NCBI GenBank assembly: GCA_028829895.1
Contig: CM054181.1
Location: forward strand, 13,731,001-13,795,000
DNA length: 64,000 nt
Direction: 5' to 3'
Source of the DNA: Sinotaia quadrata
Taxonomy: Eukaryota > Mollusca > Gastropoda > Architaenioglossa > Viviparidae
Shown here one piece after another: positions 25,101 to 38,900 of this stretch. Position 1 is the first letter of the stretch, and each line of letters begins with the position of its first letter. The position numbers were made by a program, and so were the translations under genes. The notes beneath the pieces were generated by a model that had not been told where the DNA came from, ran no database searches, and worked only from the letters and a program-made list of their open reading frames with translations.

Positions 25101-26888
25101 CTGTTCACTTTCTCTGTTGAAAACCACATTCCCTTGGTGTATGTTTGCTATAGCTGGGTTGAGGTATGCATTCAGTTGTGTAAATTATTTTGCACTGTTT
25201 AGTAGAACATCAATCTTTTTTGTTCACACACCATTTAGCAGGAGGGAAGTATAAGCCATATAATGTTCTGCTTCAGTGAATTCATAAGAGCTACTAATGT
25301 GTATTGTAATAGGACCATTAGTTGTCTGATTTTAAAATAAAATGTATTGTGTATTAATCATTGTCTTAGTTTGTACCAAATGATGTCTTTGATTAGTTAA
25401 TTGGGCATTCCCATTCTTGTTATTATTTTTATTCCTTCATTTAGATGCAAAGCTGTGAATAATGTTTTCATTCATAATGACTTTATGAATATTTCAGGAT
25501 CCATTGAATAATTGATAAATTTGTCAGGATTTTTTGTGTGATTATATTGAAAAGCTTACTTATGCAGTTTAGTTGGTGTGAGTTTTAATAATTTTCTGCT
25601 CATCTCCAGATGAAAACACACACGCGCGTGCACGCATGCACACACACACACATGATTCTAAACTCCCACTCACTTATGTGTACATACACAATCATACATA
25701 CAGGCAAATATTTCTACATATTTCTACTTTTCACTCATATATATGCATGCACACACACACAAACTCATTCATGCTCCCATATACATACATAGGACTTATG
25801 TTTTACCAATGTTATTGTTGTGGAAAAGGTGATTTATTTTGAGATTTTATTTTTCTTTCATCAGATATAAAATTGATATCAAGCATGGCGACCATGAGTG
25901 GAGGATCCGAAAACGTTACAAACATTTCAGGCAGCTTCATGATGCACTTGCACTCTTTCGAGCAAAAAACAAAATCCCCTTTCCTCGGTCAGAACAGTGA
26001 GTGATGATTCGTTATTTTAATTTTATACAAACAGTGCAATCAACTTTTCTGTATAACTATTGGACAATCAGAGAGTTGAGTAGGCATCCAGGCTGCTATC
26101 ATTGCCACTTCATAGTATGTGTGCATTGATCATCCTGTTCTTTTACTCTGCTTGAATTAATGAAGGACCTGTAAAGTTCCTCTGCTTGAATTAATGAAGG
26201 ACCAGTAATATTCATCTGCTTGAATTAATGAAGGACCAGTAATATTCATCTGCTTGAATTAATGAAGGACTTGTAAAGTTCATCTGCTTGAATTAATGAA
26301 GGACCAGTAATGTTCATCTGCTTGAATTAATGAAGGACCAGTAATATTCATCTGCTAGAATATTGAACATTATATAGCAACATCCTTTGAGGTAAAATAA
26401 AACCACCCACTCTTTGATCCCCTTGCCTGCAATGTAAATTCTCATTTTACACCTTTATGTGTATATACACTCTATTACAAAATAAATGTACAGAAAATTT
26501 ATTTTTATTTTTATTTACAAAATCAGATGCATTAAATTTTTGGTCTTGGCCAAATTCACTTACTTCAGATTTGCATAGTCTTGATCAAAATTCATTGACT
26601 TCAGATTTGCCAATCTTGTCAGACAGAACTCTGCTGTAGTGCACAAGTAATAGTATCCTATGTTAGTTTTAAAAAACAACAACTAAGAAATGTTTTTATG
26701 TTGAAATTTTAAAATACTTTATTTTTATTTTTAAAAAAACAAGAAACACAACCAAGCTGCTAAGTATGGCAGTCAAGTAAAGATAACAACACGTAAAAAG
26801 TAAATTTTATTTTAAAAAATAAATCTGTTCAGAATATATACATTTCTTAGAATTTTAAAATTTAATAATAATGGGGTGTGTTTGTGTA

Positions 26889-26924
<36 letters not shown>

Positions 26925-29900
26925 TGTGTCTGTGTTAGTGTGTGTCTGTGTCTCTGTATGTGTGTGTGTCTCTTTATGTGTGTCTGTGTGTGTGTGTGAT
27001 GTTAGCAGTTCTTTCTGGTATTTCAAGCAGTCATAATTGACATATTTTCAGATCCTTAACAGATTTCCAACTAAATCCTAAACAAGCATTCACATATTTG
27101 ATCTGAAACAGTCCCTAACAAATTCCTGGTAGATTTCAAATCACTAACACATTCCTAATAGAATTCAAATCACTAACAAATTCCGGATAGATTTTAGATC
27201 ACTGATGAGTTCCTGATAAATTTTCAGATCACTAACAAATTCCTAATAGATTTCAAACCACTAAAAATTCCTGACAGACTTCGAATCACTAGATATAACA
27301 GATATCTTAATAGCATTCATACAGTAGATTTAGATTTGACACTTCACCTTAGATCTAACAGAAACCTCTATCAGACCCATAATGACTCACAAACATTATC
27401 AGGCAGAATTTAGGGATAGAATTTATATTTGATAGATTCTCTTCCAAATTCCTAATATGGTAGTAGCATTCAAGTGTGTAATTTAGATCTAACAAATCCC
27501 CTCCAGATCCATGCATGTCAAGAATCTAGCAAATCCAGATTTATATCTTCAGTGTAAGAAGCATGTTTTCCATTAAGTTGGTCTGTGCAGGTCAAGCATT
27601 TGATCCAAGAGATTCCTTTCCAAATCTCTATAACATTAGTAACATTCAAACATTAGCCCAGCATAATTCCTTCCTATTCCCAATAGCACTCACAGTAGGG
27701 CTGGCAGATTGCCTGTCACATCCCTTTTAGCATTCAGATGTTGGATCTGACAACTTTCTTGCTGAATTCTTAATATCATGGCATTTATAGATGTTGTTTA
27801 CATAGGCAAATTATTCCACTTTAAGCCTAGGTCAGAAGAATCCTAAGTGTTGCCACCATTCTGAAATAAATCTGCATAACCTTCTGGTCTGGACTGCCAA
27901 TGAAGATTGTAATAAACTTGGTGCACATGATTATTCGGGGTTTTCCCCAGCTAAGAGCAAATTAAAAGTGATAGCAGGACTGAAAATATGGCAGCTAGAA
28001 GTTGCAGCAGAAGGGATGAAAATGTAAAGGAAATATTACAAGAAGTTTGGGCCAGTGAAAGTATTCATTTAAAACTGAGCAGAATGCACAGAAATGGATA
28101 TATTTATGGAGAAATCAGCCATTGAACCAGGCATATATTGATATGGAATCATACATGTTTGTTTTATCACCTGGGGAATTTTTGCCTGCTGAACAAAAAA
28201 TCAGACAGAAGATTTTTGACCTGACTCTGATCATAATATTTATATGTTCAAACAAGTAAGCTAAATATAAATGTTCATTATCATTCTTTTACATTTCTTA
28301 GCAATTTGCACATTCTTTGGTTTTCTTTGATATGCATTTGAAGAGAGCTAAGAAATGGTGTGTATGAATTTGTGCAGGCGGCACCTTTAGGATACCATCC
28401 AAGTAGATGATTCCAATTCTATGAGGTCAAATGAGTTCACTTGTTCACACCTAAATGGAATGTCATATGCACACTAAACTAATTACATATCTGTCACCAG
28501 TTGCCGGTGTTGAAGGTGTTACATTTTCTGCCTGACCCCCAAGCTGCATTTAGATATTGGATTTGACAAGTTTAATTCTCTTGCAGATTTTAGTTTTTGT
28601 TTAGTTAATAATCATTCGAAAAATTTTTGTCTCAGAGCCCGTGTGCGGCAGAGGACATTGAAAAATGAGTGGAGCAAGCAGAAAAGTGTACGCTTGCCTC
28701 TGCGACCAGAAGCACTCATCAAAGAAGAAGACATTCCAGCTCGAAGGGTGAGAATATTTTCTCTTTGTGAACAGAAAGGTGAGAACGTGTATATATTTCT
28801 TTGTGTAATTGTGATGAATAGATATCCCCCACTATATATATATATTTGTGTGTGCGCGTGTGTTTAAAGTGGCGAGCATAAAGGATGAGTACATAATTAT
28901 TTAATGTGAGTTTTTGAAATAAAAATTATGAAAAGAGAACCATTTACCGTATCAAATTATTTTATTTTTTAACTCTTACTGGTGAGTGATTTATTTTTGT
29001 AATTTGCCTCCCTTTATACAAACCTGAACCTTGTATACTGGCTTTAACTTGCAAGCCTTTATACAGGCTTTAATTTGTCAGCCTTTATCGACCTTCATTT
29101 GCCACCTTTAAACTGGCCTTAATTTTCTAGCCTTGATATAGGTCTTAATTTGCCAGCCTTTATACAGGCCTCTTCATTCTTCTAATTATATTGATGTAAC
29201 ATGCCAGTTTTTATACATGCCTTAAATTTTTAGCCTTATTAGCTTGTCCTTAATTGGCCTTAAATTACCAACTTTTATTCAGACCTTAACTTGCCAGTTT
29301 TATACAGGCCATAACTTGCCAGCTATTCATTTTACTGATAATAGAGAGATCCTTTATATTATTTGTACATCAAAAATTTATTGCATTTATTACCATGCAC
29401 ATATGATTTTGAATGTATTAAATGAACATTTTATTAATACATTGTTGGGGTTTTTGTGACAGTAGTGGTGAGATTAAAATGTCACATTTTGATTTTCTTT
29501 TTAAAGGTGTAATTATTGTTTATTCTATTTCTTTGTAGAAATTACTTGAGAAATATCTTCAAAATCTCTTGAGCTGTAAATCCTACAGACAACACTCAGA
29601 AACAGTAACTATTTTTGTTGTTGCTTTTTTATTAATAATTCACATTTTCACCATTATGTGCTGATTATTTTTATAGTGGTGTTCAATTGAAGAGTTCAGG
29701 TTGCCTAAATTACACTAACCAGAGAATAAAATTAATAAATACACAAATAAAATATGTGCTCATTATGAATGCACACAGAAAACAAAAATTATTTTCAGCT
29801 AAAAGTTAAAATGTTCCGATAAAAAGCACAAGTACCAGAAGTCAGAACAATTGTTCTCAGTGTACTGAACCACGACAATTTCAGATGTTAACTTATGTAC

Positions 29901-32900
29901 AGTAACCTTTCACCTCAGTGTACTACAAGTCTTTATGACCTTATGGTTGCTAAGTTCTACAAATATACAGTGCCATAGGAACTGGTGTTTCTTGTACCAC
30001 TAATGCTAAGTAAGACAACAGTGAATATAATATTCCATGATATTCTAAGAACTTTGAGACTCAAGAAATAAGTCTAGCCATCTTTGATGATGACTCCATT
30101 CAATTCTCTTTTTTTATTTCAGTTAAAGTTCTTTGAAGTTAGCCATTTGTCATTTATTTCACGACTGGGCCTAAAGAATAAAGAAGGAATTGTGAGGAAA
30201 TGTTCTGGTGGGCGGCACATAAGTATTGGTTGCTGTGGATGCCTTCAGAAAGTCCATTTTGCTGGCACTTGGAACCGCAGGTAAAATCAGGCAATTACAC
30301 AGAACTGATAATCAACAGCTTAGGTATTTGTGTTGCTGTTAAAATGGATTCAGTGAAAAACAGCAGAATTAATGGTAGTGGCATAAATTTTAGTTCTTTT
30401 CATTTTCTTTCTTAGTTAACAACTTATTATTCAGAATCCTCATTTGAAGCCGATAAATATTAGCCTTATGTCATGTTGGCACAAACTTTCATACTTTTGT
30501 TTGCTTTCATAGTTAACAATTTAGTACCTCATTTGAAGACAATAAATATTGGCCTTGTGTGCTATTGATACAAACTTTAATATTTTCATTACTTTTCCTT
30601 GTCTTACTGCTCTCTTCATTGGATGGAGCTGATAAATGCTGGCCTTGTGTACTCAGGCAAAACTTCCATATGTTCATTCACTTTCTTAATGACTTACTGC
30701 TCAGTATATAAGGTGAAGTTAATAAATGTTGGCCTTGTGTAGGCTCTCAGAGCAAACTTTCATGCTTTCATTCATTAACACTGTTCTGCTAAGTAAATAA
30801 AATAAAGTTGATAAATGTTGGCCTTGTGTATTCTTTTAATGCAAAATTTTCATGCTTTCATTCATTAACTCTGCTCTGCTAAATAAAAATAAATAAAATG
30901 AAGCTTATAAATGTTGGCATTGCATATCGATGTCACAGTCCTCCGTACCTTCAATTCCTTTCTTAGTTAACATTGTGCTTCTAAGTATATAGGATGAAGC
31001 TGATAAATGTTGGCATTGTGTGCCAATGACACAATTCTCCATACCTTACCATTGTGGTGCTAAGTATATAAAATGAAGCTGATAAATGTTGGCATTATGT
31101 GCTGATGACACAATTCTCTATACCAACAAAACATTTCTTAGTTAACATTGTGTTGCTAAGTATTAAGAATGAAGCTGATAAATGTGTATTTAATAGATGA
31201 ATTATTTTACACAAATAAATTATTAATAACCCCATCCTCTTATTCAGCAAATGTAGGTTTATTTTTATATCTTCAGTATAAGCTGCATTGATTTTCATGA
31301 AGTTGGTCTGTACACTTTAAAAAATAGCACATTCATTAAATAATCAAGAATTGAGTATCTCAGTGTTTTGGCTCCCACTGCCATCCCGTCTCATCTTACT
31401 ACAGATATCTTTGTCAGAAATTATTATTTTACTTTCTGCTCAAGCAAGCAACAACAACAAAAATCTAGCACTTATGCATTTAATGTTTCGTTTTATTTGT
31501 TCTATCTTTGTCTCAGCTGTTTATTGCTTTTGCAGACTTTGAGTTGGGTGTCAGATGCATTGACCATTAGGTTCAGAGGTCAGATCATTCCCCACCTTTG
31601 TCAGTACTACCCATGGCAGTATTCATGTTAATTAATGTACAGTGTTAGAATATATACTTTTATTATTATATACACTGATGTACTTTATACTTGTATTAAA
31701 AGTTTATATATTTAGGAAGAAAATAGTTTATACCCAATTCAGATTTTATTTTATTTTAGGCCTGATCTTTTACATTATATGTTAGTAAAGAGTTGCATTT
31801 TAAAGCATGATTATTGTAGTTATGTTATATGTTTGAATCGTTTCACAATTCTTAGGCATTTAGCTGTAATTGATATTTGAAAGCGAGTAAGGAAACAGAA
31901 TAGATGGTTGGTGCCAGTTTTTTTGTGATTAAGTGGAGTTCTGGATTCATGGACTTTTGTTGATTGCTGCACTTTCAAGATATAATTAGTGCACTAGTTT
32001 CTAGACACATCATCATTACTGAACAAGACATTATAAAGACAAGCAGAGGACAGACCATTTTGGGAAAACCTAGTTCTCCTGGGCCTTAGGACCATAGTTA
32101 GGGTGAATAGTTCAGGTCAGGTTGTTAGTGGACTTAGGTTTTAGAAGTAGCATAGAAAAATAACAATACAGTCTAGAAGTTAGGACTTAGGTTTTAGAAG
32201 TAGCATAGTTTTATAGAAAAATAACAATACAGTGTAGAAGTTAGAAGGAATTAGGGAGATATATGAAGGAACAGCTATAGAAAAAATTGTTATTGTGTTA
32301 CCTCTTGCATGGTGAACTTGTGCATATTATAAAATTTATGCATTTTATATACTGTGTATCATGCCATGGGCTTGGACATTTGCTGTTTGACTTGTATTGT
32401 TTGCTGCTCTGGTCCCACCAGTCCTGGGATGGTGATTTTTAAAAAATATAATGGTCTCTAATGAAAAGAACTTGCATACCTCGCTGATGAATTTTTACAA
32501 ATGGCACTGCATGCAGAAGGCAAAAAGATGTCTGCAGAACTCACTCTTCACATCTTGCCTGCCATTCACTCACCCCTAACCCCCTCCCCCTTATACATGA
32601 TAAACACTTTTAAGTTAGTTTGCCATATAGTCAAATTCTGTTGTATTAAAAGCTAAACACTTCTGTTCCCCAGCTTTATTATAAACGTGCCATGATGAAA
32701 TTCCTGTTTTATTTGCATATATTAATCAATTGTTTTTTTGTTTGAATAATAATTTTTAAACTGTATGTAACAGTACTTATTGAGTAATACTATTTCAGTT
32801 GCATTAATAATGAATTGAAAATGTGTGCTTTTGGCATAGGTGGTTGGTTTTGAAGGATTCTTTTCTGGCATACGTGCGGCCAGAGGATGGTCTTATTAGT

Positions 32901-35900
32901 GACGTGATGCTGATGGATTTAGATTTTAAAGTTCAGTGTGGAATGACTTCCACAGGTGCGAAACATGGTGTCCTGATCTCAAACCTAAATAGGTGAGGGT
33001 TTTGTTTTTGTTTTTACATGTGACTTAGTTGTAAAATATTTTTTCACACACGCTGAAGACCTGGGTGGCCAAGAACATCTAACTCCTCACTTATTGGAAG
33101 GCTTTGCAGTTATGAACTTTTAATTTAAGTCATATTTTTCACTAATTGACCCCCCCCCCCCCCTCCTTCCTTCACCAGTAGTGAATTGTGATGTGCTTAG
33201 GGATTCAAAGGGTATGAAGCAATAAAACAAATCTACATTTCTTTGTTTAAAAAATATCTGAACATTAGCTTCTATTTGACGCAGTTTGAATTTTTATGAC
33301 TATAAGTATCCCTGTGAATAATAAGGGCTTATTTGTATATTTGTCATTTTATTTACTTGTTTTTATTTTTTTATTTATTCTCCTAATTTTTGTTATAAAA
33401 ATAATTTTCAATAATTGTTTTATGCTTGTCATAGATGTTAACCAATGAGGATTTATAAATTTTTTCTTCCACACAGAAATTTACTTATCCAGTGTTGGAC
33501 ATCACGCAAAGCCAAAGAATGGGCAGAATGTATTGAAAATGTAGCCAAAACTACAGCACTTGACTTCACCAAATCGTCACGCTTTGGATCTTTTGCTCCA
33601 GTTCGTGACAACTCCTATGCAAGATGGTTGGTATTAAATGAAGAAAGAGAGAGAGCAGTATGTAATCTTGTTTCTTTCTCAGAATTGACCAGTTCTGTTT
33701 TGTTCTCAGCATTGTCTAATTTTATTTCTTTCTCACCATTGTCTAATTCTGTTTCTTTCTTAACATTGTCTAATTCTGTTTCTTTCTCAATGTTGTCTAA
33801 TTCTGTTTCTTTCTTAACATTGTCTAATTCTGTTTCTTTCTCAACATTGTCTAATTCTGTTTCTTTCTTAACATTGTCTAATTCTGTTTCTTTCTCAACA
33901 TTGTCTAATTCTGTTTCTTTCTTAACATTGTCTAATTCTGTTTCTTTCTCTCCTTTGGCTAATTGATATAGACCTTAAAGTTTTGCAGTTATAAAATCAA
34001 ATTAGTTAAAGTCTGCTATTTTTGTTTATACTCATTTGTAGGTTTGTAGATGCGAGGTCCTATTTTGAGGCAGTTGCCGATGCACTAGAAAAGGCCAAGG
34101 AAGAGATCTACATCACAGACTGGTGGTGAGTTCATTATGTTTTACCTACAAACTTACCGCTGTCTTGCCAACTGGCATTTTTAAAAATTACTGTTGAGGG
34201 AGGATGAACAATGAAGTAAAATATTAGAGTCTACGTTGATTTACTTTGTTTCCTTTTTAAAATTTTGTGAATCTTTTTGTTTTATGGTACAGACTGTTAC
34301 CTCATTTCAGTGTGCATCACTATGTCATGATTTTGATAAACATGAGATGAGTTTAACAGAACTCTAAATTTCTGGAAATTATATTTTAACATAATATGAT
34401 GTACTAAGATCATCACATTTTCACTGGTCATTAGGTAAGGTTAGGGTTAGGGTTTTATTTAAAAGTGCCCAGATGACTGAGGGATTCTCCATCATCTGAT
34501 GCTGCAAGCTACCACGTTTAATTTCGAAAGTTTGAAGTTCTTATACTCTGACTCTGTATAATAGATAGGGCTTTTGTCAAACAAAGTGTGAAGTTCTTAT
34601 ATTCTGACTGTATAACAGAATAGATTGGGCTTTTGTCGAACAAAGTGTAAAGTTCTTATACTCTGTATATAACAGAATAGATAGGGCTTTTGTCGAACAA
34701 AGTGTAAAGTTCTTATACTCTGTATATAACAGAATAGATAGGGCTTTTGTCGAACGAAGTGTAAAGTTCTTATACTCTGTATATAACAGAATAGATAGGG
34801 CTTTTGTCGAACAAAGTGTAAAGTTCTTATACTCTGTATATAACAGAATAGATAGGGCTTTTGTCGAACAAAGTGTAAAGTTCTTATACTCTGTATATAA
34901 CAGAATAGATAGGGCTTTTGTCGAACAAAGTGTAAAGTTCTTATACTCTGTGTATAAAAGAATAGATAGGGCTTTTGTCGAACAACAATGGGACAAAACT
35001 ACCCTCTACTCTATAGTTATTATGCACTTTTGTTTTATTTGCACTTCTGATTAAAATAATTTCTGTAACAGGTTTTTTTGTAATTCAAGATTTGATTGAT
35101 GTTGGTGTGCTTCTGGCATATTTAATAAATTGAAAAATAATTTAGAGCTGGATTTTCAAGTGTGACTGTAAAGAATGCGAATTTAAAAGTGCAGCTGTTC
35201 AGTAGAAAGTATTAAGTTATACTTTTAATTATTTATTCTCCAGTTCAGTGCATTTAAAATGAAAGAAAAAATTGTGAAACTTAAAAAGTATCAATTAGTT
35301 TTGCAAAGTGCCAGTCAGTATCTGCTTAGTGTAAAATTTAATAATATGAAAGTGTTAAGTCAAGCCCACTACATTTGAGGATTAGTCTCAATGAAGATGG
35401 TGCAACTATTTTAAGATTGCACAAGTATTTGTTTGCATTATTTTTGCTAATATACAATGATCAATATCTAGGATTTATGTTTAAAATCCCTTTCACTCTG
35501 GTGTAAATATACAAGTTAAATCATCACACCTATTAAAGCTTATAATTTATTTATTTATAAAAATATAATAATATTTCAGATTTTTAATATAATTTTTAAA
35601 CTTTGATTTATTTTCTTCATTAAATAATGTTCAGTCATATATAACTACACACACATATACTTATGCAATCAAAAACATTTGTTATTAATACTGAGTTTGT
35701 TTACATGGTAATGTGTAATATTTTACAGTTGCAGTCGGTCACATAGTCTTGCATAAAACGTGGTGCTGAAATTCCCTTTTCAGGTTTTTAAAAATTTAAA
35801 TGCCATTGTAAATTCGTTTGTTTATGTGTTTCATTTTTTTCTCATTTTTATGTATTAATATTTTTACAGATTGCACTTCTTTCTTTGAACTGTTAGTAAC

Positions 35901-38900
35901 CTGATTTCTTTTAGACTATCTCTCCCTCCATTCATTCTTGCCTCTCTCCTATTCATCAATCCTTCCATCCATCCATCCATCCATCCATCCACCAGCCTAT
36001 TTCAATCATCGTTCCATCTAAATTCCATCCACCCACCCACCCATTTCATTCATCCCATATACACTTCCATCTATTCCATCCTCCCTCCCTTCCTCCACCG
36101 ACCCCATCTACCCATACATACATCTTCTCATTGATTACTATTTTATTTATTATTATAAATTAAAAGGGGACAGTTTTGTTCACTGAAATTTTGGTTTTTA
36201 TTATTGAATTTGATCTATTTAAACCTGCTTGCAGAATAATTTTTGTTTCTGTCGTTGACTGTTTACAATTCATAGTTGCCAATTGGTTGTCATTATGTTT
36301 TATAGATTTTAAAATTAAATGTTTCATTTGGAGAATGTTTGTTAGGAAATTCTTTTGTTGCGTACACATAACTCGACACACTTGCTCATTCACCTGGCTT
36401 CTGCTGACTTCCCATTCTTTGTGAAATGTGAATGTTATTATCCTTGCTTTGTTTGGCCTTAGTGATTTACTGTATCACATTGATTTACTGGACTTAGAAA
36501 AACCTAAGACCATGTTAATGTTCTAATATTTTATTTGATGACCAGATCATGTGTTCTAAATTTTAGTCAAATGAATAGAACATGTGTGTTCTAGTGTTTA
36601 TTAGTTTGCTGATGAGGCCATTTGTTCTAACATCTCAGTCTATTGACCTGGCCAAGTGTTCTACATGTAGTGTTTTTAGTCTCTTGACCAGACAAAGTGT
36701 TCTGCTTTCATTGTTTTTAGTCTCTTGATCAGGTTAAGTACTTTAATATTAGTCTGAAGACAAGATCAAGTATTGTAATGCTTTAGTCTAATGTGTAGAC
36801 CATGTATTCTAGTATTTTAAGTCTAATGAATATTTTACTTTAATGACCATGCCAAAAGATCCATTGTTTTTTATCTAATGACCAGACGTGTGATTCTAGT
36901 GTCTATTCTAATGAACGTGACTAAGTATTCTAATTTGTTTTAAATCTAATGATCAGGTCATGTTTTGTAGTGTTCAAAGTCTAATGATCTGGCCAAGTGT
37001 CCCAGTTGTTTTAAGTCTCATGAACAGACCATCTGTTCAAGTATTTTAAATTAAAGCCTATTGATCAGGCCAAGCATTTTAGTGTTATAAGTTTAATGAC
37101 CAGGCTCAACATTCTAGTTTTTAAAGTCTAATGGTTAGGCAAAGTGTTCAAATGTTTTAATTCTGATTGGGCCAAGTGTTATAGTGTTTTAAATTTAAAT
37201 TTCTAGGATACAAGTTCTAGTGTTTTTAGTCTAATAACCAGGAAACATGTTCTAGTGTTTTTAGTCTAATAACCAGGAAACATGTTCTAGTGTTTATAAT
37301 CTAATGACTAGGAAACATGGTCTATTGTTTTTAATTTAATTACCAGGTCATACATTCTTTAATTTTTAGTTCAATGACCAGGACAAATGTTCTAGTGTTT
37401 TAGTCTAATGACCAGGATACATGTTCTATTTTTTTTTAGTCTAATAACCAAGGCTCGTGTTCTAGTGTTTTAGTCTAATGATAAGGACACATGTTCTAGT
37501 GTTTTTAGTCTAATTACTAGGATACATGTTCTAGTGTTTTTAATCTAATGAGCAGTATACATGTTTAACTTCACTTTAATCTGAGAGCTTAAAAAGGTGC
37601 ACTGACAGTGTATTTCAAAGTAAATGCCCTAATGACCATTGTGTTTTTTCCAGTTGTCTAAAGACCATGCCAAGTAATATATGTATATAAATTTATATAT
37701 AGAGAAATTAGATAAGTGTTATTATTTCTTGATAATAAGTAAATACTATAGAATATATATATATATTTAATATTGTTGTATATCTCTATTGAGAGAGAGC
37801 GAGAGAGAGAGGGTGAATGGGAGAAAGAACATAATTTTGACTTGATTATTGAAATGTGTGTTGGCAGACTACATATATCTGTTTCAGTGTTTGTATTTAA
37901 AGTTTCAGTTCAGCATATTTATTTATCCTTTTATGATTTATTTTAAAACTAAGATATTTTAAAAAATCTAACATTGCCAATGGTTATTTAGTGAAATCAC
38001 AACCCCATTGCAGACACATCACAATAAAGACACATTTATCATGAGCAGGCACATCACAATGAAGACACATTTATCACCACTTTATGCATGAAACTTGCTA
38101 TCACTTCACAGACTACATTCATGATTTTGTAGATTATGCAGACAGTTTTTTTTTATCATTAGATAAGTACATTTTTCATTAGACAAGCACTTTTCATCAA
38201 TCATCACTATTAAATCTTATGTCATCACTTTGAAGTCTTTTACAACCAAGTCATTATATTTCATCACTAAAATAGCTGAAATCTTGCATTTTTAACTTTT
38301 TCAGTCTTAGTTAATCTTCATAAGAAATATTCACCAGCTTCCAGAAATATTTTAAATTTAATATATCATCATTGGTAATATAAACTTCATTTTAATTATT
38401 AAGTGTTTAATTTTTGTCAGCATTATATCATCATAAATAAGCACATTTATTTGTTACCAGAGTTATGTTGTCTTGAACTAGTATATTTTTTATTTCTTAT
38501 AAACATTGCATAGTTATAAACCACAATTTGTACAATATACGTTAAGAATCTTTAGCCATAAATCTAGCATTTGTTTACTATCAACATTATGTATTCAAAT
38601 GCCACCACATATTTTTTTGCTATTATCCATGTAACAGCCATTTAAAGCTTGCATAAACTCACTCATTGTTACTGTTAGCATATTCTTGGCTGGGGCATAT
38701 TAATTTAATTTTCATAGACTAGGACATATCCATTAATTTTAATATTAAAACATATGCTTTACACTTGATCATTTATTGTCATCATTATGTTATCATAGAT
38801 TAACACTGAAAATGTATTCATTAATTTTCGCCATTGTTTAGACCTAAGCTATACTTGATCATTTATTGTAAACATTTGCCTGGACAGAGTCTTTAATTTT

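Larger units (their letters stand above)
15799..25864 (+). other. PLD intron 2 (10.1 kb)
   Basis: Largest intron. It contains at least six independent tandem arrays (listed separately). The stretch 18840-19720 is less AT-rich and looks unlike its surroundings, perhaps an old insertion of unknown type. 19730-21940 is AT-rich with nothing recognised. Confidence 0.9.
25997..28635 (+). other. PLD intron 3 (2.64 kb)
   Basis: Contains the 26147-26357 minisatellite, a GT-rich tract and the degenerate 27060-27480 array. The rest (27500-28620) is unique-looking with no coding signal. Confidence 0.88.
30281..32839 (+). other. PLD intron 6 (2.56 kb)
   Basis: The first 900 bp are a degenerate tandem array. 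32120-32245 holds a partial duplication. The remainder is AT-rich with nothing recognised. Confidence 0.85.

Noticed and set aside
34438..34456. Interstitial telomere repeat (GGTTAGGGTTAGGGTT)
   Set aside because: Only about three repeats; expected by chance or as a minor insertion. Not evidence for a telomere.
34577..34996. 139-codon minus-strand frame with 19-residue repeats
   Set aside because: Open only because the 57-bp unit is a multiple of three; sits inside PLD intron 9 on the opposite strand.
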